A program made the position numbers and the translations under genes. Below the pieces are notes generated by a model, which searched no databases, was not told where the DNA came from, and saw nothing but the letters and a program-made list of their open reading frames with translations. Of a stretch of DNA of 64,000 nucleotides, positions 1 to 11,954 are shown in pieces (position 1 is the first letter of the stretch; each line of letters begins with the position of its first letter). The DNA lies in NCBI GenBank assembly GCA_036937835.1, contig CM072878.1, positions 7,290,001-7,354,000 on the forward strand, read 5' to 3'. This stretch comes from Pampus argenteus. Its lineage: Eukaryota > Chordata > Actinopteri > Scombriformes > Stromateidae.

Positions 1-562
1 ATACAGAACAATGCCAGTACCTATTTATATTGATCTACCTTGTAACAATAACAGCTTCCAGTTTTGGTTGAATGAAAGCAGGTTACTGTGAAGCCGTTTC
101 AGCTGCTGTAATGACAGCAGGGAAACAGACATGTTTAATAGCTGAAGATGTCGGCGGAGCATTTTGTTTTCGCACTTTGTTTACATCTTTCCTTTTAATT
201 TTTTTCAGAATCTAATAGCTTGTTCGGAAGATTGGTGTCAGCTGACAAATTGAGAATCTTGATCCGGTGATAAAAGGATCAAAAACGATTCATCGAATTA
301 GTAAACTGATTGATTTTCTCTTCTCTTCTCTACAGTAATATATATACATTGCAGTGTCTGTTCACTGAATGCTGAGCTCTCTCTCTCTCTCTCTCTCTCT
401 ATCTCACACACACACAGATATACACATGCATGCACACACCACATTAGGTTTCTTTCGGGTGTTCAACCTTGACTTTTTTCATTTTCAGTAAGAAAGTGAC
501 AGATCTTTTTTTTTCTATCTTTTTTTACAATTATGATTCTGTTTCTGTTTCCTGGTGTGCAG
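1..562 (+). other. Noncoding upstream / intron sequence of slc29a4
   Basis: No coding region is supported here. A (CT)n run at 377-400 leads into a short CA tract. The stretch ends in a long pyrimidine-rich tract and a CAG at about 560-562, which looks like a strong 3' splice site. It is therefore probably the end of an intron following a noncoding first exon that lies outside the window. Confidence 0.5.
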
Positions 563-728
563 ATCCTCCACCCTCTGAAGGTCTCCAGCTTCTCTTCCTC
601 ACCCGCTGCCTGCTCAGGGTGTGTCTCTAGGATTGTGTTTAACATGTACACGCCCGAGAGTGTGTAGCCTGTCAAGAGTAGTGTTGAGTGTATGTGTGTG
701 TGTGCGCGTGTGTACTTCAAGTGCAAAA
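563..728 (+). other. slc29a4: 5' UTR part of the first coding exon of slc29a4
   Basis: This lies between the strong acceptor at about 562 and the ATG at 729. The reading frame is open upstream of 729, but I see no in-frame ATG before it. The start at 729 has purines before it and G after it, and the peptide begins MGSVG as in mammalian ENT4. A TG microsatellite at about 688-712 sits just before the start. A second acceptor-like CAAG directly upstream of the ATG is possible, so the UTR boundary is uncertain. Confidence 0.45.
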
Positions 729-3700
729 ATGGGCTCAGTTGGAGCAGAGCGCCGCAGGCCCACACCAGCTCAGACACCTGAGGAGAGGGACGTGTGGAGG
801 GATGGAGGAAGAGCTGGATGGAGGGATGTGGGGAGAGAAGGCTGGAGAGATGGAAGAGAGAGTGGCGTGGTGCAAAGCTACAGCTTCGATTCGTACCAGC
901 TGGAGGAGGAGGAGATCAGTAAAGACATCCCGGAGCGAGGAGTGCTGGCTCTGTCCGAGCCTGGTGAGGAACTTTATGACTCTATGTAATATAGTATATG
1001 TAGACTATATATATTAATAATCCTGAATAGTGAGCTAGTTTCAGCTCTTGTAATATGAATATATCCTGGTTGCAAATCAAAATATTAGATCTTGTACTTG
1101 GAAAATTTTCACCATTTTATTTTGTAGACATCTTTTTCGTGAAAGAATCTGCAGATCAATCTATTGCAGCCTTGTAACCAGTATATTCTATATATATATT
1201 CATGACACTTTTGCATTTTTCTGTAATGAGGGACACTCAGTTTGCAGTATGTACGTAGAACACAGGAAGCAGTCCTGTTAACAGACAACCGCTGTGTTGC
1301 CTGGTTACTCAGGTTGCACAAAGGCCACATTAATCAGATCAGAAGAGACCAAGGACACACACGGAGGGCTCTAGACAGACATGAAGCCTCTCTCTGCTCC
1401 CAGCCTCTCCGTCCTCCGCCTCTGTCTGTTTTTCTGCCTCCTTCTCTCTTTCTCCAGCTGCTGTGTCCTCTTCACTGGCTTTTCCGTTAATGAGGTTTGA
1501 GTTTCTGCAGGCAGTGATATTTTCTTCTGTCTGTGCTGCCATGGTGACGTTCACCGCCTCATGATAACTACACAATTTGCTTTATTCTGAACGAATCTGC
1601 TGCTGTAAGCTTGAATCACATCACTTCCTGTGCTTCAAAAGGTTGTTTTTACCCTGAAAAAAGACTGAATGCTGAAAAAAATCTAATAAAAAAAAATAAT
1701 CTGGCAACAGACCTTTGTTGCATGTCCTTTCCTGTCTGTTGATTTTTTGTTTTTTTCTCTCTACTCAGCTGTAAAATCTAAGTGCTCAGAAATGATTTGG
1801 AGCTGTTAATAGTAGGCTCACAGGATTAGGAAAGGATTAGGAACGGTTATATAAAGACCCTGAACATCACACTTAAACCAGGAAAACTGAATCAGCTGAA
1901 AAACATAAAAGTCTAGCTGTGAAACTTCTTGGGCAGCTAGTTCATGATCAGTATTTTTTTCTGATCATCTTTGACCAACTCCTCCACTACACGAGCTGCT
2001 CCGTCGGTGGAGCGGAGGCGTCGCTGCTGCAGCTTCCTTCATCCTGATTCGCTTTAATGAACACCCAGAGCGTTGGCATCAGACCAAATTCAGATGTTTT
2101 GAAGTCACTGATTTCATACTGTTTTAATTGTCTAACCCTTGACTCCCTCCTTCGCTCCCTTCCCGCTCAGACTTTGAGGAGCCGATCCCTGACGACCGTT
2201 ACCATGGCATTTATTTTGCAATGCTATTGGCTGGAGTGGGTTTCCTACTACCCTACAACAGTTTCATCACTGATGTGGACTACCTGCACCACAAGTTTAA
2301 AGGTATAAACATGTATGATAAACATATATATATATATAAAACTGTCCACAGAGAACGGATGAATTTTAAAGTCATGGTTCTTGTGCGTGTTTTTTGTGTG
2401 TTTCAGGGACGTCCATCGTGTTCGACATGAGTCTGACTTACATCCTGGTGGCTCTGTTAGCCGTCATCCTCAACAATGTGCTGGTGGAGCGACTGAGCAT
2501 GCACACCAGAATCACCGTGGGTAAGTCAGGACAGGAAATCGCTCAAAGACAGACCTCTAATTGTGAAAAAAAAAAATAAAAAATTCTCATTATGTTAACT
2601 GAAGGACCCTCTGGGAACTTATCCGAGTCTTTCACGTTTACAAAAAGCTTGCATCACCTTCAGTTTTGTTTGCTGAAGCTTTTGCAACAATTTAAAAGTG
2701 AATTTGCTGCAGATGTTGCATCAGTTTTTCACTGAGATTTAAATATGACCAAAATTATTCATTAAAAAGTTGGTTTGGAAAGTTACTGTCTAGCAGTGTT
2801 AATTATTCTCAGTAAGACACTGGGATATTTGAGACCGTAAAAAATATTAAAGCTGTTCAACCTTCTCCCTTCACTTTTAAACAAAACCGGAAAAATGTTG
2901 TTTAAAAATATATGTCCCCGGAGGAGTTTGATACACATACTGTGCATGTAGGGTTTCACCACAGTTCTCTCTGCGGTTCAAAATAGCTCTGCTTGAGGAA
3001 ATGTCTTTTGAAGTGTGTTGTCTGACTGAGAGCTTGTCACTGTAACTAATAAACCCGGGATGGGACCAGTTCCGATCAAAGCAGCTCTGCTCGCACGTCG
3101 GCCCTGTCAAACAAACACAAAGTTCAGTCGTGCAGTCGCAGCAGTAACCTGGCTTTGAGGCATCTCCGTCTGTCTGTCTCTTTCGCTGCAGGCTACATCT
3201 TAGCGCTGGGGCCGCTGGTGTTTGTCAGCGTGTTTGATGTGTGGCTGGCGAAGTTCACCACCAGGCAGGCGTACATCATCAACCTCGTGTCAGTGGGAGT
3301 TGTGGCCTTCGGATGTACAGGTACTACTAATAACAACACTGTCTCTCTACATTTCTTCCACTTTAATACAGTAAATAGTTTAACTTTGCAGCGCAGCACT
3401 TTCCTTGGTTCGGTCTCACTGCTTTGATCATTTTCTGCATCATTTTCTGCCACGGAGGCCTTAAGTTTTTCAAACCCATGTCACACCGCGGTCACCTGCC
3501 CTTCCTCATGTGTCACCGGTCTGATTGTCTTCCCCGCCCTGATTGTTTCCACCTGTCTTTTGAAGCGATCACCCAAGCCTTGTTTCCTTGTCCACAGCCA
3601 TAGCGTTATAGCTCAAGTGTTCTTCTGTTCATTTTTGCCTCGTATGAGTGATTTTCTGTTGTAAATTCCTAGTCTGGCCCTTTTTGTTTCATAGTGCGCC

Positions 3701-6700
3701 TTCAGTTAATGTTTTGCAGCCTGTTGTTTTTCCTCCTTGTGAGTGATTTTGATTTTTGATAATCTTTTATAGAGTAGTTTAGAGTTTTCCTCCTTTGGAG
3801 TGTTTTTGTTTTCCCTAGTTTAGGCCTATTTTCATAGCCTCACTGTGTCGAGGGATTTTTCTTATCAATAAATAAGCTCATTTGACACCTCTGCGATTGA
3901 GTCCTGTTTTGAGTCCGGCCTGACAACCCACTGCAAGTGTTAAATATAGTGGAGCGATTAGGAGTTAAATAATAATCATTCTTAAGGGCAGCAGTAGCTC
4001 AGTCCATAGGGACTTGGCTTGAAAAACCGGAGGGTGGCGGTTCAATTCCCACATGGACCAAAAATATGGAAGGTGGGCTGGTAGCTGGAGAGGTGCAAGT
4101 TCACCTCCTGGGCACTGCCGAGGGGCCCTTGAGCAAGGCATCGACCCCCCCTAACTGCTCACTGGGCGCCGGTTTGGCTGGCTGCCCATCACTCCACCAT
4201 CTCTCTTCGCATTTGCGTGTCTGTGCTGTGTACTGCATGTGTGTGTATCTATGTTAAATGCATGTAAATAAAAAAAAATAGAGTGAAAAAATAATTTACT
4301 CATTGTGGGATAAATAAAAGTAAATCTTAAGTTATCATTTTTATCAGGAGTTGGTAAAGAGAAAGACAACTAAAAGGAGAGTAACCAGAGACACGAGTGA
4401 TAATCCATACTAATGTTCCATCCATGTTTGTTGGATGTGTAAACACATTCAACATATCAACATTCATCACCTATAATCAATATTTATGTATCAATAATGC
4501 ATAGACTAGACAACCTGCTCAGCAGCAAACAGTTAGCAATATGTTGTGAACATAGTGAGGCATTTAGCAGCTTAAAGAGACAGATCATTTTCTCAGAAGT
4601 CAGTGGAGCCCAAAAATAGAGCTAAAAGGAGAGTAAATATCGGACTTACAGTATTTTGCTGAACGCCGAATTAGCTGGCTGTGTAAATTGTTCACTAACG
4701 AGTTCGCCACATCAACTTGATGAGGTAGTAACACAACAGCTCGCCGCACTGCTCCCAAAGCAATTAAAAGATATCAATCATTGCAGGTTTAAACACTGCT
4801 CCGTCATCAAAGTGTTTTATTTTTTTATATAACACAGCAAATTGAATGTAAAATGTACAAGTACTGCTACAGGAATAGCATCATAACACCCAAAAGACAT
4901 ATTAAATATATAATACAGCCTCAGATGTTACCATAGATATAGTTCAAACCAGATGATGACGGTGGTACTCCAACACGTTATCTCCTAAAATAATAAAGAA
5001 GAAGCCACAGTGTCATATTTGCCTTTGAATTCTCCACCATGTCGAGTTGAATGGAGCGTAACCAGTTAACAATTCTGTGTTATATCAGGCAATTGTCATG
5101 GTCGGCACAAACACACACACACACACACACAGTTGAGAGCTCAGTCATCAGCTGCTGCTGCTGTTGCTGACTTTCACACACAGATCCGGTTTCCAGGCCG
5201 TTACTGTAAATGTGATCACAGAGTCTTTTAGCCAGCAGTGGAGTTTAATTAGAGGAGGTCAGGCTGGCTTCTCCCGAGTGGCGTGTGGAGGATCAGGAAG
5301 TAAATAAATTGTGTTGTTACAGTGTTGAATGTTAAGCTACTGTTTGCACTGATAACCACCTTCTCGTCCCTCCTCAGTGCAGCAGTCCAGTTTCTATGGT
5401 TACATGGGGATGCTGCCCAAGAGGTACACACAAGGGGTGATGACCGGAGAGAGTAAGTACAATCACACACACACATTTCTTCCCCTGCTAGCTTTCACAT
5501 CTCCTTCACCCTCTTCCCTGCTCTCTTGTTCTCATTTCCCCCGTCTTGTGTATTTTCCTCTCCTCTCCCAGGTACAGCTGGGGTCATCATCTCTCTGTCT
5601 CGCATCTTCACCAAGCTGCTGATCCCGGATGAGAGGAGGAACACGCTCATTTTCTTCCTCATCTCCATCAGCATGGAAATGCTCTGCTTTCTGCTTCACC
5701 TGCTGGTCCGCCGCTCACGATTCGTCCGCTACTACACCAACCACACCCAGGGCAAAGGACCCGGCAAAGGTCATGACCCACGAGACAACGGGACTGGATA
5801 CCGGGTTCACCACGATGTCACCGCAGAGGAAGTCAAATTTGTAAGTTTGACTTATAAATTGGACTTTTTTGCTTGTGTATGTTGAGAAATGCATACAATG
5901 AGCCACATTGCTCTATGGATAACATTGTTGGTCAGTTTATCTCAACATCTATTGGTTTGGATTGGACTCATAGTCTCCAGAGGATGTATCCTACTGCACT
6001 TTGGTGATCGACCGTTCCTCTAGCGCCACCGTGAGATTTATACTTTATACTTTAGTTTATGAGCAAATATCAGCCAAACAAATGACAGTAAGCCCTCTGA
6101 GGCAAATGTATTTTGTGACTTTGTGGGCTATACAAATAAAATTTGATTTGATTTGATTTATTTGAGAATTCGTACCACGGCTCTTGTCTTGTAAGTTGCT
6201 TTGGATAAAAGCATCTGTGGGATGACAAAACGTGAATGTAAAATGTAAATGCTTTACATTTCATAGATGTGAAAATTACAGCTGTCAGTGATGACACAAA
6301 GTGCAGATGATTACTGTTAATGAGTGGCTGAAATCTCAATCAACCGCTCACTGTAAACTACTGAGTGTCTATTATATAGGGAGTTGTGAATGAGTAAATG
6401 AGAGAGTGAATTCGAGCACGATCTTGGTCTTTTTCCTAGTCATCATAGTTTTTCTGTGTGCTGCACAGGATTGTGATTTAGTATCTTAATATTTTCTCTA
6501 TTTGTGCATTTCAAGTTGGATGGAGACATTGACTCTTCTACTTGGACCAGCAGAATCTGTCTTTTAAGTTTCTTGCACATTCTTGCAACAACAACCCAGA
6601 CATGGAGGAAATGTCAAGCTTCTAAACTGCGGTGTCATTGTTGCTTTCAGTGAAGAGTGTGTGTGTGCCTGTTTTTGTACATATTGTGTGTACTGACACA

Positions 6701-9311
6701 CTAAGGAGGAACATTGAGGGAGAACGCACAAGGGATTGCTGGAGGGGTAGTGAGGCAGTGCAGCCGATGCAGAAAGAAGACGGAGACACAAGGAGTTTTA
6801 CAGAGAAAGGGAGCAATCGAGGCCTCCTGCGAACAGGAGAAAAAATGAGAGTCACGACACTGAGACGAGAAAAGGTTGGAAGAAAGCTGTGGAGGCAAAG
6901 AGATGAGACAGAGAGGGAGCCAGCCAAAGGGAGGAGGAGCAGGAGATCATCACAAAAATGATGAACCAAACTAAAAAAAAAAGTGAGGAATGAAGGAGAA
7001 GAGAAAGGGCAGTCATGACAATGCAAGAAAGAAATGATTAAAACATGACAGGAGAGGAAGTAAACACACTTTGTACTTGTGCCTGAGGCGGCCCTGTGTT
7101 AGCCTGTGGCATTAATAATCCTCATCGCACCGTGTGTATGTGTGTGTGTGTGTGTGTGTATGTATGTGTGTGTGTTCAGAGCCTTCAAAGGGAGACACAG
7201 CGCCTCAGGCTGTCATCTTTTCATGTGTGCCTCTTCGTACGCCATTACACATAAGACAAGTGTGTCCCCCAAGTGTGTACAGTAATGTGTGTGTGTGTGC
7301 ATGTGTGTGTATCATTTTCTTTGTCTGGGGGCTAATTCAGGGAGCCCTTTGTTCTGTTGCCGGGGGAAACCAAGGCAGCGCTCTACATTATGGGCTAATC
7401 AAGAAGAGTGGTGCCTTCTGGCTTGCATATCCCTTTAATCAACTAATGGATCAGTGTGTGTGTGTGTGTGTGTGTGTGTGAGTAGAAGAACACATCTTTG
7501 GTTGAAGAATGCGTGTGTGTACTGTAGGCTTGTGTATTGCGATGTGCAGCCTCTCCAACATCATTACATCGATTGACAGCAATCCTCTCTAATAGCCGCT
7601 GCCATAAAAAGCTGATGTCATGCAGCCAGGAAGACAATATTAATAAAAACTAGAAACATGTTATATTTACTGTGTGGTGGCTACCTCTAGTGTTTTCTTG
7701 ATGAACTGGTCATGTTACTAATGTCCTTCCTTCCTTCATAAAGGCTTGGAGAAGTTTTCAGGAAATGAGCAAATGTGATATTTTCCCATTTAGTTACAAG
7801 AATAAGTTGAAAAAGATTTGAAATGGAAATTTTTTTTTCGTGTTTGTTTTATTATACATTTGAATAAAATGCCTGATCTGTCTGTCTCTCTCTTCAGGGA
7901 AACGGTGGGACAGGACCGTCCACTACAGAAGAGGGCACTGAGGACTTTGTCGGCGGGACATACGTGCGATTTGACGCCCCGAAAGCCAAGATAAGGAGGA
8001 GCTGGCCTGGTGTCCGCGGTACTCTCTGTTTTCATCACGTGTACTCACTTCTTAATAACTCTCTGACTCCTAATACAGACCAAAATGATTGATGTGTATG
8101 TCTCTTCAAACCAGACATGATCCTGCATCGTTACGTGGTGTCCCGTGTAATCTGGGCCTACATGCTGTCCATAGCAGTGACCTACAGTATCACTCTGTGT
8201 CTGTTCCCCGGGTTGGAGTCAGAGATACGTAACTCCACCTTAGGGGAGTGGCTCCCCATCCTCATCATGGCCACCTTCAACATGTCGGACTTTGTCGGCA
8301 AGGTGAGGCGGATATTTTTTTTTAAATGGTCATGTCAAAAAGAGCAACAGATGTGATGCCACACAGTGTATATGGATTAATGTCCATTGTCAGAAGTAGT
8401 TAATGGTGTTGCGACATTTATTAAACCTGAGAGTGAGGATGGAGAAAAGTCTGGTTTTATTTTTGGATAACTGCACTTAGTTTTTCATCTGTATTTTCAT
8501 AAATTGTCAGTATGTGTCAGTTTCACTAACAACAGACTAGTGAAACGACTCCCTGCTCTTTCTTCAGATCCTGGCAGCGCTGCCGTACGACTGGTCTGGA
8601 GGACGCCTGCTCTTCTTCTCCTGCCTGAGGGTGGTCTTCATCCCTCTGTTCGTCATGTGTGTGTACCCGGTCAACGCGCCCACCCTGTCCCATCCTGCCT
8701 GGCCTTGTCTTTTCTCCCTCCTCATGGGAGTCACCAATGGCTATTTTGGGTCCGTGCCAATGATACAGGCTGCTGGCAAAGTGCCTCCTGAACAGAGGGA
8801 GCTGGCAGGTCAGTCCAAAGTGTTTGTGTTATATAGAGGTATATGAAACACGACTGAAAATAGAGTCATCGTCATCGTCGCAGAGGAGCTGCTTATAAAA
8901 CTATATAAATCTGTTGTTTTTACACTTCTTTTACATTTTCCACGTGGATTAAACAAACAAGGCATAATGTGTTAAATAGGCAAAAGGTGCCTATAGAGGG
9001 ATTCTGTTGCCAAGATCTTAATGAAACAATACAAACTAATTAAATTAGACAGTAAAATGTTTCACTTATGTACTTTATTTACTTGCATTAAGTTTATGTT
9101 TTGTTTAAATATACAGTTCACTCTGGACTGACTGTAGTTTCTCTGTCTCTGTGTCTCTGCAGGGAACACGATGACGGTCTCCTATATGACAGGCTTGATG
9201 GTGGGCTCTGCTGTGGCGTACGCAGCTTACAGCTTCATCGCTCCAGCAGGATCAGGAACGCGCTTCACCGCACTCACCGTACACACACCTGTCAACGCTA
9301 CAGGTTATTGA
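729..9311 (+). CDS. slc29a4: Equilibrative nucleoside transporter 4 / plasma membrane monoamine transporter (PMAT)
   Basis: Ten coding exons: 729-963, 2171-2302, 2407-2520, 3192-3320, 5378-5452, 5572-5840, 7898-8018, 8115-8302, 8568-8808, 9163-9311. All introns are GT-AG, every junction keeps phase, and the total is 1653 nt (550 residues plus stop; human is about 530). Eleven membrane segments are visible, near residues 93-115, 129-150, 161-182, 187-211, 223-245, 255-277, 367-388, 395-420, 433-453, 465-490 and 503-530. Family-typical stretches include PDDRYH before segment 1, LPKRYTQGVMTGES, LCLFPGLESEI and NGYFGSVPM. Glu228 in TGES aligns, by my count, with human Glu206, reported to be important for cation selectivity. 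Residues 278-360 form the variable cytosolic loop. PMAT mediates low-affinity, pH-sensitive transport of monoamines and organic cations at the plasma membrane. The N-terminus carries a tryptophan-rich insertion. Teleosts may have paralogues, so an a/b suffix cannot be given. Confidence 0.95.
3479..3925. mobile_element. Solo LTR of an LTR retrotransposon, probably Ty3/Gypsy-like
   Basis: The element starts TGTCACACC and ends CCTGACA, so it has TG...CA termini. It is flanked on both sides by the identical 5-mer ACCCA (3474-3478 and 3926-3930), a target-site duplication. An AATAAA at 3867-3872 lies about 50 bp before the right end, as expected for the R region of an LTR in plus orientation. There is no internal gag/pol, so it is a solo LTR left by recombination between two LTRs. 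It lies in intron 4 of slc29a4. The Ty3/Gypsy assignment rests on the 5-bp duplication and general composition and is inference; the LTR and duplication are directly seen. Confidence 0.88.
3984..4280 (+). mobile_element. tRNA-derived SINE
   Basis: The 5' end is tRNA-like. It has an A box, TAGCTCAGTCCATAGG (3995-4010), and a B box, GGTTCAATTCC (4039-4049), spaced as in an RNA polymerase III internal promoter. A body including CCTTGAGCAAGGCATCGACC (about 4130-4149) follows, then an A-rich tail near 4265-4280. I recognise this architecture from SINEs common in percomorph fish but cannot name the family with certainty. It is in intron 4 of slc29a4, about 60 bp downstream of the solo LTR. The tRNA-like head is not a functional tRNA gene: no proper cloverleaf or acceptor stem closure is evident. 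Confidence 0.8.
4330..4745. repeat. Interspersed repeat, class unknown
   Basis: The 15-mer CTAAAAGGAGAGTAA occurs twice, at about 4370 and 4622, each preceded by similar context (a GGAG/GGAGCC motif and AAAGA/AAAAT). The segment resembles a dispersed repeat I know from percomorph genomes (a GAGCTAAAAGGAGAGTRAATAT core), but the class and exact ends cannot be fixed by eye. It lies in intron 4 of slc29a4 and is noncoding. Confidence 0.45.
5930..6045. repeat. Degenerate dispersed repeat
   Basis: The segment contains CTCAACATCTATTGG, CCAGAGGATG, CTTTGGTGATC and CCTCTAGCGCCACCGTGAG in the order found in an abundant nonautonomous repeat of percomorph genomes. The copy is diverged and truncated, lies in intron 6 of slc29a4, and has no coding capacity. 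Confidence 0.5.
6105..6255. repeat. Retroelement 3' tail remnants
   Basis: Two tail-like stretches lie side by side. GCTATACAAATAAAATTTG is followed by tandem ATTTG/TTTGA units (about 6127-6163). Then GTAAGTTGCTTTGGATAAAAG with a GTAAATG tail follows (about 6190-6252). Both resemble 3' ends of fish SINE/LINE elements. This is family recognition from memory only; the copies are short and lack heads. Confidence 0.45.
6256..7890. other. Rest of slc29a4 intron 6, no gene seen
   Basis: Open frames here are short and broken by microsatellites: TG runs near 7138-7160, 7281-7310 and 7455-7480. I see no homology to any protein and no splice-bounded exon in the correct phase. A purine-rich stretch at about 6700-6960 is low-complexity. 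Confidence 0.5.
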
Positions 9312-10237
9312 ATGTCCACATACGATAAAACACACACACACACACACACACACATAAACACGTACACACATGCAGCCATTTACACACACAGGATCCTGGC
9401 AAGAAGAAGCAGCGCAGGCCGATGGACTGGAGTCAAACAAGAGACCTTCCAGCTGCAGAGGGCGAGAAGACATCTGTAAAGAACTTTTTAAAGGGTAACG
9501 TTGATCCTCCGATGGACAGATTCCCCTTTTGTCCAAATCATGATCATCATGTGGTTTTGGTTCATGTGGATGAAACAAAAGTGGAAACAAAAACAAAACC
9601 TGGGATTTGGTAGCGGAGCAAATGATGTGAAACAGTGGAAATGTAGCAGATCTCTCCACTCTCTCCTTCATTGACCTTTCACATGTGCTCGGCTCTGTGG
9701 TGATGAAGAACAAGACCTGTGTATCTGTCAGCAGACCGACGGTAGCCCTTTGACTGTCTCACAGTGAAATTATTGTCAGCGTGTGTGTGTGTGTGTGCGC
9801 GTGCGAACAGATCAGCCGACATTTGTACAGCGAGAAGGAAACCTTGTGTCATATGTAAACATATGTTACATTTTATGAGTTCTCAGACCATGTTAGCTCA
9901 GCAGTTTCCTCCTCGTGATTCGACTTCTGAAAACATGATTGAATTATCTTTGGATGATGAGTTCTATCCATGATGAGTTGATTCAGGTAGTGTTATCTAA
10001 ATCCTCTGACTGTGCCATTTAAAGAGTGCGACAAAAGTAACTGTAAAGCTGTAGTGAAACGGAAGTTAGAGCATCTTTAGCTTCAGTCATGTGACATATT
10101 TCGTGGCTCCATCCACACCTCCTTCACCCATGTTGTTTGATCAAAAGGAGGAGGAGGATGACAAAAAACAGATGCTTTTTGGAAGATAATAGAGGGGAAC
10201 TTTAATTACAGAACACATTTTTGAGATATATTTGGCT

Positions 10238-10318
10238 TATATATATATATATATATATATATAAATATATATATAAATATATATATAAATATAAATATAT
10301 ATATATATAAAAATATAT

Positions 10319-10363
<45 letters not shown>
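10238..10363. repeat. Imperfect (TA)n microsatellite
   Basis: About 126 bp of TA repeat is interrupted by AAAT variants. A second, perfect TA run lies at 10451-10478. On the plus strand this would fall in the slc29a4 3' UTR. Confidence 0.95.
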
Positions 10364-10364
<1 letters not shown>

Positions 10365-10446
10365 TTGAATGTACCTGTACATTCAAGATCCAAGATGAGG
10401 ATATACTATTTCTTTGAGTTGTACAGTTTTGAGGTTATTGCAATTT

Positions 10447-10480
<34 letters not shown>

Positions 10481-10900
10481 AATTCCCAAAATTTCAGTAG
10501 TTGTACAATTAGGGTCTGGCATTTATTTTCAATTATGAAGAATATTTTTTTCTTATTAGTCTTATATAGTATATCTAAAAAAAAATAATTATATCAGATT
10601 CCTGCAGGTATTATGATCATCTGCAACTTCTCTGTATTCTTACTGGCAGCTGCTGCTCTCTGTCTTATTTATTTACCGTAAATGTTCATTTCTCTCTTCT
10701 GTCTGTTCAGTGAGTTTCACGTCACTTCTTGCACCCTCTGATGGCTGAAAAACGAGAACACCAGATGAGGTAGGGTGATACTGGCTGTGTCTCACAGTGA
10801 GTTTAAGTGTTCCCGTGGCCCCCTCTGTGTCCCTCTGAACGGTGTCTGTGTTTAACATCCATGTAATGATGTGGGATAACAGGGGTCAGTGTCAGAATGT

Positions 10901-10946
10901 AATAAACAGTTTGACTGGATGAAAAGTTGTAAATATAGAGAATAAA
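10901..10946 (+). terminator. Two polyadenylation signals (AATAAA) for slc29a4
   Basis: AATAAA occurs at 10901-10906 and again at 10941-10946, 1.6 kb after the slc29a4 stop and on the same strand. These are the first closely paired canonical signals I noted downstream of the gene. Use is inferred. Confidence 0.4.
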
Positions 10947-11954
10947 ACATACTCAAGGTAGTGAAGAGCATTTATTTTCATTCATGCAAAAGCTTCTAGA
11001 AAGTATCAGATTCAGATCTTTTGTAGTTTTATCTAGAAGAACTCACCCAGAAAGCACCTTGGTCTCCTTCACTTATTCATTTGTATCCGACACAGAGGCT
11101 GCACTGAGTGGCGTCCCCCCGCCTTCATAGTTTCTCCACCGTTTCTTGCAAATTCGATGACTTGTTTCAGTGATAAAAGGATCTTCCGTCACAGTATGGC
11201 GACAGCAGAGTTTATACATTATGAAGGAGGCAGGCCTCAGGGTTAAAGCCATGAAGTGCGCTACATTATGTAGGTAGCAGCTTGAATGGAGCCTAATGTT
11301 GGCGCTGTTTGAAGAATGTTAGGGTGCCATTTGGGAGCTAACCTCATTACTGTATGCAGGTCCCACTGTGCTGATGGTGCCATATTGCCTCTGAGGCCTC
11401 TCTCCTGGCTGTGTGTCTCTCTTAGTGAGCTGCTGCTGGGTTTGAAGGTGTGTTTAGTTATTTTTGGTCAGATGTGTCACTAAAAGGACATGAAAAGTCT
11501 CTTTATCTCTTTTTCTCTGATACATACTTATAGGGCCTTTTTCCAAAGAAAATCCTACTTTCCTAAGAAATAGGCTACTTAAAAGTGCCCAAAAGCAAAG
11601 TTATGTTGACATTCACTGTGCTTATCCTTGTGATCTACAATCAATCCCCGTCCTCATATAACAGAGTTCTTTAAAGAGTATATTAGATTGTTTACATTCA
11701 TGTTTATTAGCCTGCAGTCATCTTCTTCTTCTCTGCCTTTGCTGCTGCGTTGCCTTGTTTCTCTGCACATTACAGCCACCTGTAGATCAGCAACCAGAAA
11801 CGATAGAGGCTAAAGGTCAAAAACTCCACAGGGAAAGTTAATGTCAATGTTTAATTTACACTTCTCAATCTCGTTAAAATTTCTGGGATATTTGCTCATG
11901 CTGAAAATCGAGGTGAATATGGAGCTACATCCAGAAATTGATTTTTTTTTTTAT

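Larger units (their letters stand above)
9312..10965 (+). other. slc29a4: Putative 3' UTR of slc29a4
   Basis: After the stop at 9309-9311 there is no further coding exon. Two AATAAA signals at 10901-10906 and 10941-10946 would end the transcript. The UTR would contain a (CA)n run at about 9332-9356 and long (TA)n tracts at 10238-10363 and 10451-10478. The extent is inferred from the signals alone; an earlier polyadenylation site cannot be excluded. Confidence 0.4.

Noticed and set aside
3984..4060. A tRNA gene
   Set aside because: A and B boxes are present, but the cloverleaf is incomplete and the unit continues into a SINE body and A-rich tail.
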